Source: Candidatus Saccharibacteria bacterium oral taxon 488
GTDB lineage: Bacteria > Patescibacteriota > Saccharimonadia > Saccharimonadales > Saccharimonadaceae
Direction: 5' to 3'
NCBI GenBank assembly: GCA_005697215.1
Contig: CP040003.1
Span: 310,001-374,000, forward strand
Length of the DNA stretch: 64,000 nucleotides
The notes under the pieces are model-generated. The model worked only from the letters and a program-made list of their open reading frames with translations, was not told the DNA's origin and ran no database searches. Shown here piece after piece: positions 33,594-41,266 of this stretch (position 1 is its first letter; every line of letters begins with the position of its first letter). The translations under genes were made by a program, and so were the position numbers.

Positions 33594-34412
33594 TCATGAA
33601 GTAGATGACTTAGCAACTGATGTATTGTCGCGTAATTTGACCATGTTTTGGTACACTTCGTCAAAGGTCAGGCCTGATTCGTGGATGAGGCTGGCCAGGT
33701 CTTTTCCGACGTAGCGGAAGTGCCAGGCTTCGTTAGCGATACCGGTGATTTTTTCCTTACCCTTCGGATAGCGCAGAATAAAACCGTATTCGTGAGCGTG
33801 GGCGGCTAGCCAGCCGGCGGTTTTTGGATCAAGCGCGCAGTCGCTGAAGCGGGCCTTGCATTTCTCAGAAAAGCTGGTTAAGTCAACCGCTAGGCCCAGC
33901 TGATGCTCGCTGTGGCCAGGCTTGGCGACGTATTCGTCAGTGTGGGCGGCGCCGTTTTTGGCGGTGGTTTCAGTACGGACTTTGGCTTGGGCAGTACCGG
34001 AGCGGTAGGCGCTCGAGATGAGGATCGGTAGCTTAGCCTTGGCCGCGGCCTGACGTAGTTGTTCTAGCGGTTCTTTGACCATCGGCTGCACGCGCTTATC
34101 CTCTATCCAGCTCGGCGTACCATCAGTGATATCAGTCAGCGGCGGCTCAAATGCTGGGTCGATGCCCTGCTTGCCTGACACATAAGACCAGATTTTCCCA
34201 GTTTGTAAATACTTCCACGACGGAAAGGTCAAGTCGCGATTGGTCCGGTCAAGACGGATGGTGACTGGCTGAAAATTATACAGCGGCGAATTAGCGACTG
34301 ACGCCGACGTTTGGTTGACGAGCTGCGTGCCGCCATTGATCATCAGTAGTGTCAGTGTCGTCCAGGCTGCCAAAACCATGGCCACGACTGCGCGTCCCAC
34401 CCCGTGCTTCAT
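33594..34412 (-). CDS. VanY-family D,D-carboxypeptidase, paralogue 2
   Basis: A 272-residue anchored peptidase. An N-terminal helix (about 10-30) is followed by a linker and the VanY/peptidase M15 domain: ISSAYRSGTAQ, KPGHSEHQLGLAVDLT (zinc-binding His and Asp), EKITGIANEAWHFRYVG (last zinc His). Such enzymes trim the terminal D-Ala of peptidoglycan stems. Its ATG directly follows the stop of the paralogue upstream (TAAATG). A 57-nt stretch near 33747-33803 is nearly identical to the same region of the paralogue, which suggests recent gene conversion. Confidence 0.9.
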   Translation of the reverse strand: MKHGVGRAVVAMVLAAWTTLTLLMINGGTQLVNQTSASVANSPLYNFQPVTIRLDRTNRDLTFPSWKYLQTGKIWSYVSGKQGIDPAFEPPLTDITDGTPSWIEDKRVQPMVKEPLEQLRQAAAKAKLPILISSAYRSGTAQAKVRTETTAKNGAAHTDEYVAKPGHSEHQLGLAVDLTSFSEKCKARFSDCALDPKTAGWLAAHAHEYGFILRYPKGKEKITGIANEAWHFRYVGKDLASLIHESGLTFDEVYQNMVKLRDNTSVAKSSTS

Positions 34413-35294
34413 TTATTGTGTTCCTCGCTGTTTGAGTTTGGTCATTGCCTCTTCAATATACGACCAAGCCTCCTCCATCGTCAAGCCCGACTGATGCAGA
34501 GCGCCCGCTAGTTCCCGCCCAACATAGCGAAAATGCCATGGCTCGTACTGATAGCCAGTAATTTTTTCCTTACCCTTCGGATAGCGCAGAATAAAACCGT
34601 ATTCGTGGGCGTGGGCAGCGAGCCATTTACCGGCGGCGGTTCGTTCGAAACAATCATCAACCCAACAGGTTTGGTCGGCGCCAGCGAAGTCAACCGCCAG
34701 GCCTGATTGGTGCTCGCTGTGGCCGGGGCGGGAGCTAAAGCGGCTGGCTGCGGCCTCGCCGTGCCGGCGGACGTAGCTAGCGAAGAGCGAGGCTTGGGTG
34801 GCGTAGCTGCGGTAGCCTGAACCAACGCGGAGAGTAACGCCAGCGGCCCAAGCAGCGGCGACTAACTTCTCGAGATCAGGCATGAGGACGGCGCGGAGCG
34901 AGCGCTCATCCTGGCTGCGGCCGGGTAGTGTCGGCACGCTGACTGGGCGGAGGTCGCTGGGCTGGTAGCGAGGATTGGCGAAGGCTCGGGATTTGTTAGC
35001 AATTTTCCAGAGATCGGCGTCATCGGCACTGTTGACAATGCGAGCGGGGATCGGCGTAGCGTTTGGCAGAGCAAGGCCCGGCGCAGCTGGCACTGGAGGT
35101 TTCTGGCTGTCGGGAGCTTTTTCTTTGGGTGCTGGCGCGGGCTGCTCCTTGCTAATTGGCTGCTGGGCGGTGGTGTGCGGTGGGTTGAAATGACGGAGGG
35201 TGAAATAAGTCACTACGGCGCTACTGGCGATGATCAGCACGGCACCCAGGCCGATGAGCAGATTACGTTTCCCTGAGCGTTTGGCGATTTTCAT
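34413..35294 (-). CDS. VanY-family D,D-carboxypeptidase, paralogue 1
   Basis: A 293-residue anchored peptidase with a helix near 10-32, a Pro/Ala/Lys-rich linker (about 45-75) and the M15 domain: RVGSGYRSYATQ, SRPGHSEHQSGLAVDFA and EPWHFRYVG provide the zinc ligands and catalytic site. The linker should span the wall layer. The start overlaps the exonuclease III stop (ATGA). Two adjacent VanY genes suggest that remodelling its own wall or a host's wall matters to this organism. Confidence 0.9.
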   Translation of the reverse strand: MKIAKRSGKRNLLIGLGAVLIIASSAVVTYFTLRHFNPPHTTAQQPISKEQPAPAPKEKAPDSQKPPVPAAPGLALPNATPIPARIVNSADDADLWKIANKSRAFANPRYQPSDLRPVSVPTLPGRSQDERSLRAVLMPDLEKLVAAAWAAGVTLRVGSGYRSYATQASLFASYVRRHGEAAASRFSSRPGHSEHQSGLAVDFAGADQTCWVDDCFERTAAGKWLAAHAHEYGFILRYPKGKEKITGYQYEPWHFRYVGRELAGALHQSGLTMEEAWSYIEEAMTKLKQRGTQ

Positions 35295-36091
35295 ACCTCA
35301 ACCTCAATGCTTACCGGGCAGTGGTCGCTGCCCATTTGTTCGGCGTGAATCTGTGGGTTAGCGACACGCTCAGCGATTTCGCGCGATGCCAGCCAATAGT
35401 CGATCCGCCAACCGACATTGCGCGCCCGGGCGTTGGCCCAGTGCGTCCACCAGGTGTAAGCTTCGGTCTTCTCAGGGAAAGCTGCCCGGAAGGTATCAGT
35501 AAATCCAGCGTCTAGGTAATTCTGAAAGCCTTCCCGCTCCTCGTCGGTAAAGCCGTGCTTGCCAACGTTGGCCTTGGGGTTCGCCAGGTCTATCGCTTGG
35601 TGGGCCACGTTCATATCGCCGCAGTATAGTACTGGCTTGACTAGCTCCAATTCCTCCAGGTAGGCTAGCACTGCCGGATCCCATTGTTCATGACGCAGAC
35701 TCAGCCGGCTCAAATCCCCTTTCGAATTTGGCGTATAACAGGTCACTACCCAAAAATCGTCGAACTCGGCAGTGATGATGCGCCCCTCGTCCGCCGGGTT
35801 GCCGTATTGATCGCCGGTCAAATTAAACCGCTCGATGATAGCCGGCGGTAGCCCGTCGCGCCAATGCAGCGGCCGGATTTTTGAGAAAATTGCCGTACCG
35901 GAATAGCCCTTTTTGGCAGCTGAATAGAAATGCTCGTGATACTCTGGCAGGTCAATTTCCACCTGGTCGCGGGCGGCCTTGGTTTCTTGGAGGCATATAA
36001 TGTCTGGATCGTACGTCTGCAGGAAGCGGGCAAACTCGCCCTTGTTGATGACGGCGCGGATGCCATTGACGTTCCAAGAAAATAATCGCAT
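35291..36091 (-). CDS. xth: Exodeoxyribonuclease III / AP endonuclease
   Basis: A 266-residue endonuclease/exonuclease/phosphatase-fold enzyme. Active-site motifs are visible: SWNVNGIRA (Asn7), LQETKA (metal Glu), YCGDMNVAH (Asp/Asn) and SDHCPV (terminal Asp-His). It cuts abasic sites and degrades 3' ends in base-excision repair. TATAAT (36098-36103) lies exactly 6 nt before the ATG and overlaps the stop codon of the upstream glycosyltransferase gene, so repair and VanY genes have their own leaderless promoter. Confidence 0.95.
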   Translation of the reverse strand: MRLFSWNVNGIRAVINKGEFARFLQTYDPDIICLQETKAARDQVEIDLPEYHEHFYSAAKKGYSGTAIFSKIRPLHWRDGLPPAIIERFNLTGDQYGNPADEGRIITAEFDDFWVVTCYTPNSKGDLSRLSLRHEQWDPAVLAYLEELELVKPVLYCGDMNVAHQAIDLANPKANVGKHGFTDEEREGFQNYLDAGFTDTFRAAFPEKTEAYTWWTHWANARARNVGWRIDYWLASREIAERVANPQIHAEQMGSDHCPVSIEVEV

Positions 36092-36098
36092 ACGCCTA

Positions 36099-37352
36099 TT
36101 ATACCGTACGTGCTATCAAGTCGCGGTAAATTGTTAGATATTGGCTTGTCATGTGTTCTGGGCTGAGCTCGGACGCTAGGCGGGATGAGGCGCGGGCCAT
36201 CTGACGGCGCCGTGTATCGTCGGCCATCTGACGCATCGCCGCCGCCAGCTGCTCGACTGACGGGTCGCGGGCTAGGATGCTGTTATCCTTTGTCGTGCCG
36301 ACGGTCAGCCGCGGGTCGCAGTAGATGATCGGCAGTCCTGCAGTCACCGCTTCACCGATGGTCATGGCTTGGGTGTCAAAGCCGTGCGACGCCAGGACAA
36401 AGACGTCGGCGTTGACGAATGCCTCGGCCATCTGCTTGACGCACGAGACATGCCCGTGAAAGATAATGCCCTGGTGTTTTTCGGCGAGCAGTCGGAGCTT
36501 GAGCTGCTTGCCGTCACCGATGATGTGCAGCTCGGCGTTTGGCAGGTCGGCTTGAACAAAGGCACGGATGATGGCGTCAACGCGCTTTTCGGGTGCCAGG
36601 CGGCAGACGCTCAAAAAGCGGATGGTACGGTCGGTGCGGTGGCGTTCTGTATGGGCAATGGCGTGGCTGAGAGTAGGATTGACACCGGTTGGTACGATGT
36701 GCGAGCGCTCGTCCAGCCACGATGCGCAGTCACTAATTCGCTGGGTCATAAAATCAGCCGGCGCGGTGAACGCATCGACGCGCGAGGCGACGGTCGCCAT
36801 GGTGTGCCAGTCAAATCGGGCCAAGATCCCCGGTGCGTCGGGGCTTTTCGGTGCAAAGAATACTGGCTGGTTGAGTCGTTTGTCGGCGATCATCGAAATC
36901 ATTGGATTGATCAAAAATAGATACGCCATCGACCCCCAAAACGCACCGAATGGCTGCGACGTGTGAGTGCCGGCGAGATTGGCGTGAAAGGTGTGAATGT
37001 GGGGGATGCCCTGCTCTTTGGCGATGCGCGCTGCCAACATCAGGCCGCCCCGCTCCGTCTGGCTGTGGATGATATCAAAGCGGTGCTGGAGGCAGATACG
37101 CCGTGCACTGCGCCGGCCGCATTTGAGGACGCACATGTGCGAGGGTGTGCCCGGGATGTAGAATGAGGGGACGACAACGGTTTTGCAGCCAGTTGGCCGC
37201 TCCAAAAAATACCGCGGCGCGAGCAATGTCACCTCGTGCCCCAAGCTAACCAGTTCGCTAATTTGCGTCTGGATTGATCGTCCGATGCCGCCGGATGCCG
37301 GATAAAAATCGTCAGTCACCAATGCGATCCGCAGTCGCTGCTGTCTCCTCAT
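36099..37352 (-). CDS. GT4-family glycosyltransferase
   Basis: A 417-residue GT-B glycosyltransferase of family 4: PASGGIGRSIQ near the N-terminus, FLSVCRLAPEKRVD (nucleotide-sugar domain start), FHGHVSC, and the donor-site EX7E-like region FDTQAMTIGEAVTAGLPII. Likely transfers hexoses to lipid or glycan in envelope synthesis. TATAAT (37363-37368) is 10 nt before the ATG. It is divergent from a second GT4 gene across a 44-bp gap. Confidence 0.88.
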   Translation of the reverse strand: MRRQQRLRIALVTDDFYPASGGIGRSIQTQISELVSLGHEVTLLAPRYFLERPTGCKTVVVPSFYIPGTPSHMCVLKCGRRSARRICLQHRFDIIHSQTERGGLMLAARIAKEQGIPHIHTFHANLAGTHTSQPFGAFWGSMAYLFLINPMISMIADKRLNQPVFFAPKSPDAPGILARFDWHTMATVASRVDAFTAPADFMTQRISDCASWLDERSHIVPTGVNPTLSHAIAHTERHRTDRTIRFLSVCRLAPEKRVDAIIRAFVQADLPNAELHIIGDGKQLKLRLLAEKHQGIIFHGHVSCVKQMAEAFVNADVFVLASHGFDTQAMTIGEAVTAGLPIIYCDPRLTVGTTKDNSILARDPSVEQLAAAMRQMADDTRRRQMARASSRLASELSPEHMTSQYLTIYRDLIARTV

Positions 37353-37396
37353 AACTTACCCCATTATACCATTTCGTGATATAATGACAGAATTGT
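37353..37396. promoter_or_regulatory. Back-to-back promoters of two glycosyltransferase genes
   Basis: Only 44 bp separate the two start codons. Minus-strand TATAAT (37363-37368) and plus-strand TATAAT (37380-37385) lie 11 bp apart, 10 and 11 nt from their ATGs. The -35 region of each must lie within the other's transcribed or coding part, so the two units may compete for polymerase. Confidence 0.7.
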
Positions 37397-38719
37397 ATGC
37401 GCGTAGGTTTATTCACCGATACCTATCGGCCGTCGATTAACGGCATCGTTTTTGTGGTCGAATCGCTCAAGCGTGAGCTCGAGGCGCTGGGCCACGACGT
37501 CTACGTATTCTGCCCCGCCAAGTCAATAAATCCTGCCAAGCAAGCCGAGCTGCTTAACGAAGATCCGGATTCGCACATCGTCCGCTTTCCATCGATCAAG
37601 GGTGCGTTTTTTGATGATTACGATACGTCGGTGTTTTTCCCGCCGGCGGTGCAGCGCCGCATCAAAGAGCTGGAGCTGGACATCGTGCATATTTTTACGC
37701 CGTCGCAAATCGGGCTGGTTGGCGTCAGCGTAGCGCACAAGCAACAGATTCCCCTCGTCATCCAGCACTGTACCGACATGTACGAGTTTGCTGAGCATTA
37801 TCCGGCGGTGCTGCCGGGGATCTTGACGCTGGCTGGCGTGGTGCTACCTCTGTCGATTAAGCTCAGGGGCCGTGACTTATTTGAACTGGTCAAGCTATAT
37901 CGGCCGCGTGGTATCACCAAATGGAACCGGGCCATCATCGAGTGCGTCATCACTATTCTCTACAGCAAAGCCGATGCCGTCATTGCCCTCAGTCGCAAAA
38001 GCGTCGCCCAGCTCAGTGGTTGGCAGGACGACGATCATCTGTATGATTTGACATTGCTACCAAATGGTGTCAATGCTCTGCCGCGGCCGTCGGCGGCTCA
38101 GCTCAAGGCCTTTCGGGCGCAGTGGGGCCTCAGGGTGTCTGATGAAGTATTTGGCTTCATTGGGCGGCTGGGCGAAGAGAAAAACTTACCGATTCTGATC
38201 CAGGCCTTTGACAAGTACGTCGCCAAGGCTCGCCCCAAATCTAAATTGCTGTTCGTTGGCGATTTCGAGTACCGCAAAAAGCTTGAGGAGATGGCGGCCG
38301 AGAGCAAGTACGCTGATCGGATCATTTTTACCGGTGCCCTGCCGCGCGAGGAATTAGGCGTAGCGTATCAGGCGCTGGATGTGTTTTGCTTCCCGTCGCT
38401 CAAGGATACGCAGGGCTGGGTGCTACACGAAGCGGCGCACGCCCGCAAACCAATTATCATCATTGACACGCAAGTATCCGAGGTAGTGCGTGACGGCGTG
38501 AACGGTATCTTCGTAAAAAATCGGCCCAAGGGTATGGCGGATGCTATCATCACACTGCTCCGTTCGCCGGCTCGCCGAGCGAGGTTTGGCGCTGAGAGCA
38601 AAAAATTAGCGGCCACGTTCACCGAGCGCCGCCAGGTCCGCAAATTAGAGAAATTATACCGTCGGGTTATCGCCCAGAAAGCTGCCGCCGCGTCTCGCGA
38701 TCTTGATCGCGCCGCTTGA
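37397..38719 (+). CDS. GT4-family glycosyltransferase
   Basis: A 440-residue GT-B enzyme similar to diacylglycerol glucosyl/mannosyltransferases: TDTYRPSINGIVFVVE at the start, IVHIFTPSQIGLVG, FIGRLGEEKNLPILI, and PSLKDTQGWVLHEAAHARKPII at the donor site. It probably makes glycolipids. Short leader (TATAAT 11 nt upstream). Its last 53 bp overlap the convergent smpB gene; both C-termini look genuine, so this is a true tail-to-tail overlap. Confidence 0.88.
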   Translation: MRVGLFTDTYRPSINGIVFVVESLKRELEALGHDVYVFCPAKSINPAKQAELLNEDPDSHIVRFPSIKGAFFDDYDTSVFFPPAVQRRIKELELDIVHIFTPSQIGLVGVSVAHKQQIPLVIQHCTDMYEFAEHYPAVLPGILTLAGVVLPLSIKLRGRDLFELVKLYRPRGITKWNRAIIECVITILYSKADAVIALSRKSVAQLSGWQDDDHLYDLTLLPNGVNALPRPSAAQLKAFRAQWGLRVSDEVFGFIGRLGEEKNLPILIQAFDKYVAKARPKSKLLFVGDFEYRKKLEEMAAESKYADRIIFTGALPREELGVAYQALDVFCFPSLKDTQGWVLHEAAHARKPIIIIDTQVSEVVRDGVNGIFVKNRPKGMADAIITLLRSPARRARFGAESKKLAATFTERRQVRKLEKLYRRVIAQKAAAASRDLDRAA

Positions 38720-39146
38720 TGGTCTCGCGCTTGTCGTAGGTTTTTTTACCTTTGGCGAGGGCGATGACTACCTTAATGAATTTGCCGCTGGTTAGTAATT
38801 TGGTTGGCACGATGGTCATGCCTTGCTGTTTGGCCTCAGAAAAGCGCGCTAATTGGCGTTTGCTGACTAATAATTTCCGCGCCGAGGTGTCAATGCTGCG
38901 GGCGTTGGCTTGACCGCGAACGTTCAGCCGTAGCGAAAAACTAGTGTTATTTAGCCACAATTCACTATTTCGCAGACTGACGAACGCCCCCTTTAGCTGC
39001 ACGTGCCCTTCTCTGGCAGCGCGCACTTCCATGCCCGTCAGCACCAGTCCGGCCACAACTTCCTCGCCCAACTCATAGTCAAATCGCGCTCGGCGATTCA
39101 CGACGGCGTGAGTGGATGACTTTTTGGTCTTGGTGGGCTTGGTCAC
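38667..39146 (-). CDS. smpB: SsrA-binding protein SmpB
   Basis: A 159-residue tmRNA-binding protein needed for trans-translation: NRRARFDYELGEEVVAGLVLTG (abbreviated family start), EVRAAREGHVQLKGAFV, YDKRETIKRRDQDRE at the basic C-terminal tail. The start codon is GTG (39144-39146), and TACAAT (39153-39158 on the minus strand) is exactly 6 nt upstream, so even this GTG start appears leaderless. A decayed copy of its first codons lies at about 39973-40035. Confidence 0.95.
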   Translation of the reverse strand: MTKPTKTKKSSTHAVVNRRARFDYELGEEVVAGLVLTGMEVRAAREGHVQLKGAFVSLRNSELWLNNTSFSLRLNVRGQANARSIDTSARKLLVSKRQLARFSEAKQQGMTIVPTKLLTSGKFIKVVIALAKGKKTYDKRETIKRRDQDRETRRQLSGR

Positions 39147-39220
39147 TTGATCATTGTAGCATGTAGGCTGGAGCCTTAGCTAGAAGATGATTGGTCTGTC
39201 TAGACCGCGTCCCGTTACAT

Positions 39221-39799
39221 CTAATCTAGAGGCGAGAAAAGTCTTTCATTGGGATCTTCTGGCGCTGCAATTTCCTCTTTTGCTAGAATCATCATACTAT
39301 TCTGTAACTTATTCATGACGTCTGCGATTGCTCCCAGGGCTGCTTGCTTTTGTGACACATCTAATTCATTATCATCACATATGCTGCAAATACGAGCCAG
39401 AGCCTCGTCATATAATTGACGAAGTAACCCTGACTTGTCTAATCTAAGGACGGTCGGAAGGGGGGATGGAAGCCCTGCTTCGTCTAACAATGCTTGATGT
39501 GCAAGGCGATATTTTGATGCCGCATCGCCTCGTAGTCCAGCTAGCTCGCTTTCGAGGGTACTTTGGATAGCTTCAATGACAATCTCCGCGCCAACAGGAT
39601 GTGGCATTCCCTGTTCAGGGTTTAGAATTTGCCGCCTAATCAGGTTGAGCTTGTCTGGAGCGTTAATCTTCTCAATTTCGTCCGGAGTAACTATATCAAG
39701 TTCGTGTTCAGACGGTGCACCAACGCTAGTGCCGCTGGCTGGGAGGTGTATTTTATCAGTTTCTTCTGGCAATGCTTGTGGTATTGTTTCCATACTCAT
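39221..39799 (-). CDS. Orphan protein 1 of the 39-41 kb locus
   Basis: A 192-residue, acidic, helix-rich protein that I do not recognise. It begins MSMETIPQALPEETDK; the next gene begins with a similar METxPQAP pattern, but the remainder cannot be aligned by eye. TATAGT (minus strand, 39808-39813) with TTGCAT 17 bp further upstream gives a promoter 8 nt from the ATG (39799), or slightly more from ATG 39793. It lies between smpB and a decayed gene-3 fragment; see the duplication finding. Confidence 0.55.
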   Translation of the reverse strand: MSMETIPQALPEETDKIHLPASGTSVGAPSEHELDIVTPDEIEKINAPDKLNLIRRQILNPEQGMPHPVGAEIVIEAIQSTLESELAGLRGDAASKYRLAHQALLDEAGLPSPLPTVLRLDKSGLLRQLYDEALARICSICDDNELDVSQKQAALGAIADVMNKLQNSMMILAKEEIAAPEDPNERLFSPLD

Positions 39800-39807
39800 A
39801 TTTTCAT

Positions 39808-39836
39808 ACTATAACATTGATTATATATAAATGCAA
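39808..39836 (-). promoter_or_regulatory. Twin promoter 1
   Basis: TTGCAT (39831-39836), a 17-bp spacer and TATAGT (39808-39813). The sequence is almost the same as the promoter at 40571-40599 and continues into homologous DNA on its far side, showing duplication. Confidence 0.65.
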
Positions 39837-39849
39837 TACCTTGTTATTA

Positions 39850-39977
39850 CTTTATCTTATTCTAGCCCGTGCACTTCACTGTTTGTGAAGTCATATTTGG
39901 CCTGTATACGAGGGCTAGGACATTGTGGCCGAGTTTCCGCGGCCGCTGAATAGTGGCATTCGCCTCTGAGCGTTTTT
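39850..39977 (-). pseudogene. Decayed 3' fragment of the orphan 3 gene
   Basis: About 120 bp align with the 3' end of the gene at 40620-41195 at roughly 75% identity by eye with a short deletion (GTGCACTTCACTG against GTGTACTTCACCG; CATTGTGGCCGAGT against CATTATGGCCGAGT; TGGTGGCATTTGCCTCTG against TAGTGGCATTCGCCTCTG). There is no open frame. It marks one edge of a tandem duplication. Confidence 0.7.
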
Positions 39978-40035
39978 TGGTCTTGGTGGGCTTGGTCGCG
40001 TGATTATTGTAACATGTGAGCTGGGGCTTCAGTGA
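39973..40035 (-). pseudogene. Decayed copy of the smpB start region
   Basis: TTTTTGGTCTTGGTGGGC followed by TTGGTC and ATTGTAACATGT matches the smpB 5' end and its promoter (39119-39180) at about 80% identity by eye. It directly abuts the orphan-3 fragment, forming the duplication junction near 39975. Confidence 0.7.
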
Positions 40036-40064
40036 GGCTCCAATCTATATACGGCTCAATAGGG

Positions 40065-40562
40065 TCATTTTTCGGAATCGTTATGCGACTGCTTTGATAA
40101 TTCGTCTAATGTGTGCTGAATGCGACCCTTACAATCAAGCAGCAAGTTAGTTAGGTCGTGAAGTTGCTCACGACGCTTCTCGTCAGTGCTAGTACCAGAT
40201 AGTATTTCTTCCATTTGCGCGTCAACGAGAGTGTATAATTGATCTTGGAAACCCTCGCTATGTTCATAGTCGCAGAGTGCATCGTATGCATCGTCTAATC
40301 CAACTCTATCGCTAGTAAATCCCTGTTCAGCATCTTTAGTAGTGTACCGTGCGATAATCCCTTGCTCAGTCCGGCGCACTACCTTTATCAGAATATTGAG
40401 GTTTGACCGGATCAACCTCAGATTATCTGCATATTTGCGGGTTTGGAGATCTATATCATGGCAGAGTTCATAAATATTGGCACTCTGGCTCTCGGGGGTT
40501 GCCTCCTCTTCAGGAGGGATAATCGTAGTATGTGGTGCTTGTGGTGTCGTCTCTCTATTCAT
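40065..40562 (-). CDS. Orphan protein 2 of the 39-41 kb locus
   Basis: A 165-residue acidic, helix-rich protein without a recognised domain. It starts MNRETTPQAPHTT and ends in a polar tail. Flanking DNA on both sides is homologous to that around orphan 1, but the coding bodies are not alignable by eye beyond the first ten residues. TATAGT (minus strand, 40571-40576) and TTGCAT 17 bp upstream form the promoter, 8 nt before the ATG. Confidence 0.55.
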   Translation of the reverse strand: MNRETTPQAPHTTIIPPEEEATPESQSANIYELCHDIDLQTRKYADNLRLIRSNLNILIKVVRRTEQGIIARYTTKDAEQGFTSDRVGLDDAYDALCDYEHSEGFQDQLYTLVDAQMEEILSGTSTDEKRREQLHDLTNLLLDCKGRIQHTLDELSKQSHNDSEK

Positions 40563-40570
40563 AGTTCTAT

Positions 40571-40599
40571 ACTATAACATTGTTTAAGTATAAATGCAA
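40571..40599 (-). promoter_or_regulatory. Twin promoter 2
   Basis: TTGCAT, a 17-bp spacer and TATAGT (40571-40576); nearly the same sequence as twin promoter 1 at 39808-39836. Confidence 0.65.
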
Positions 40600-40619
40600 G
40601 ACTTGGCCACTACTTTGTC

Positions 40620-41195
40620 TTATTCAAGCTCGTGTACTTCACCGGTCGTGAAGTCCCATTTGGCATTATGCTGACACTGGCATACGAGAGTCAGGGCATT
40701 ATGGCCGAGTTCTCCGACTGCTGGATGGTGGCATTTGCCTCTGATAGCCCAGCCAAGTAGCCGTACTAATGAGGGGTAATTGTCGATGTGATTCATAATA
40801 ACTGATTGGTTAGCAGACCTCTCGATTGTATTAACGAGTCGTAATACAGAAAGGTCTGGCTTAAACTCTGGGTGTTTCTCGAGTAAGTGTGCTATATTCG
40901 CAATATTCTCAAGAATATCACAAATATCGACAGTCTCGTCGAGGTTTTCGAGCTGGTTGGTGGCGGCGCGGAACTTTTCGTTGAGGCGCTGGTAACTAAG
41001 GAGGCTGCTACTTTCTGATCGTTGGATGTAGGCTTCTGTCAGTGATATGATTACGCCTTCGGTGGCAGCTACATTAGCTTCATTGTGACTTGGTGGTACT
41101 TCCATGTCTGATACTGGTGGTATAGCGCGATCTCCGGCAATGGTCTTGAATGGTATAATTCTGGCCTTGCCGTGGTCTGCTTCTGTTCTTGGCAT
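40620..41195 (-). CDS. Orphan protein 3 of the 39-41 kb locus
   Basis: A 191-residue protein of unknown family. The first 45 residues are polar; the middle is helical (EKFRAATNQLENLDETVDI shortened), and the C-terminus has a possible metal site, KCHHPAVGE with CQCQHNAKWDF (two His and three Cys in a zinc-ribbon-like spacing). TTGACT, a 17-bp spacer and TATTAT (41203-41208 on the minus strand) lie 7 nt before the ATG. A decayed copy of its 3' end is at 39850-39977. Confidence 0.6.
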   Translation of the reverse strand: MPRTEADHGKARIIPFKTIAGDRAIPPVSDMEVPPSHNEANVAATEGVIISLTEAYIQRSESSSLLSYQRLNEKFRAATNQLENLDETVDICDILENIANIAHLLEKHPEFKPDLSVLRLVNTIERSANQSVIMNHIDNYPSLVRLLGWAIRGKCHHPAVGELGHNALTLVCQCQHNAKWDFTTGEVHELE

Positions 41196-41266
41196 GTGTT
41201 AAATAATACGATGTAATTACAGAAAAGTCAATGATTCACATCGCGATATGCTACAATATCCCAAGC

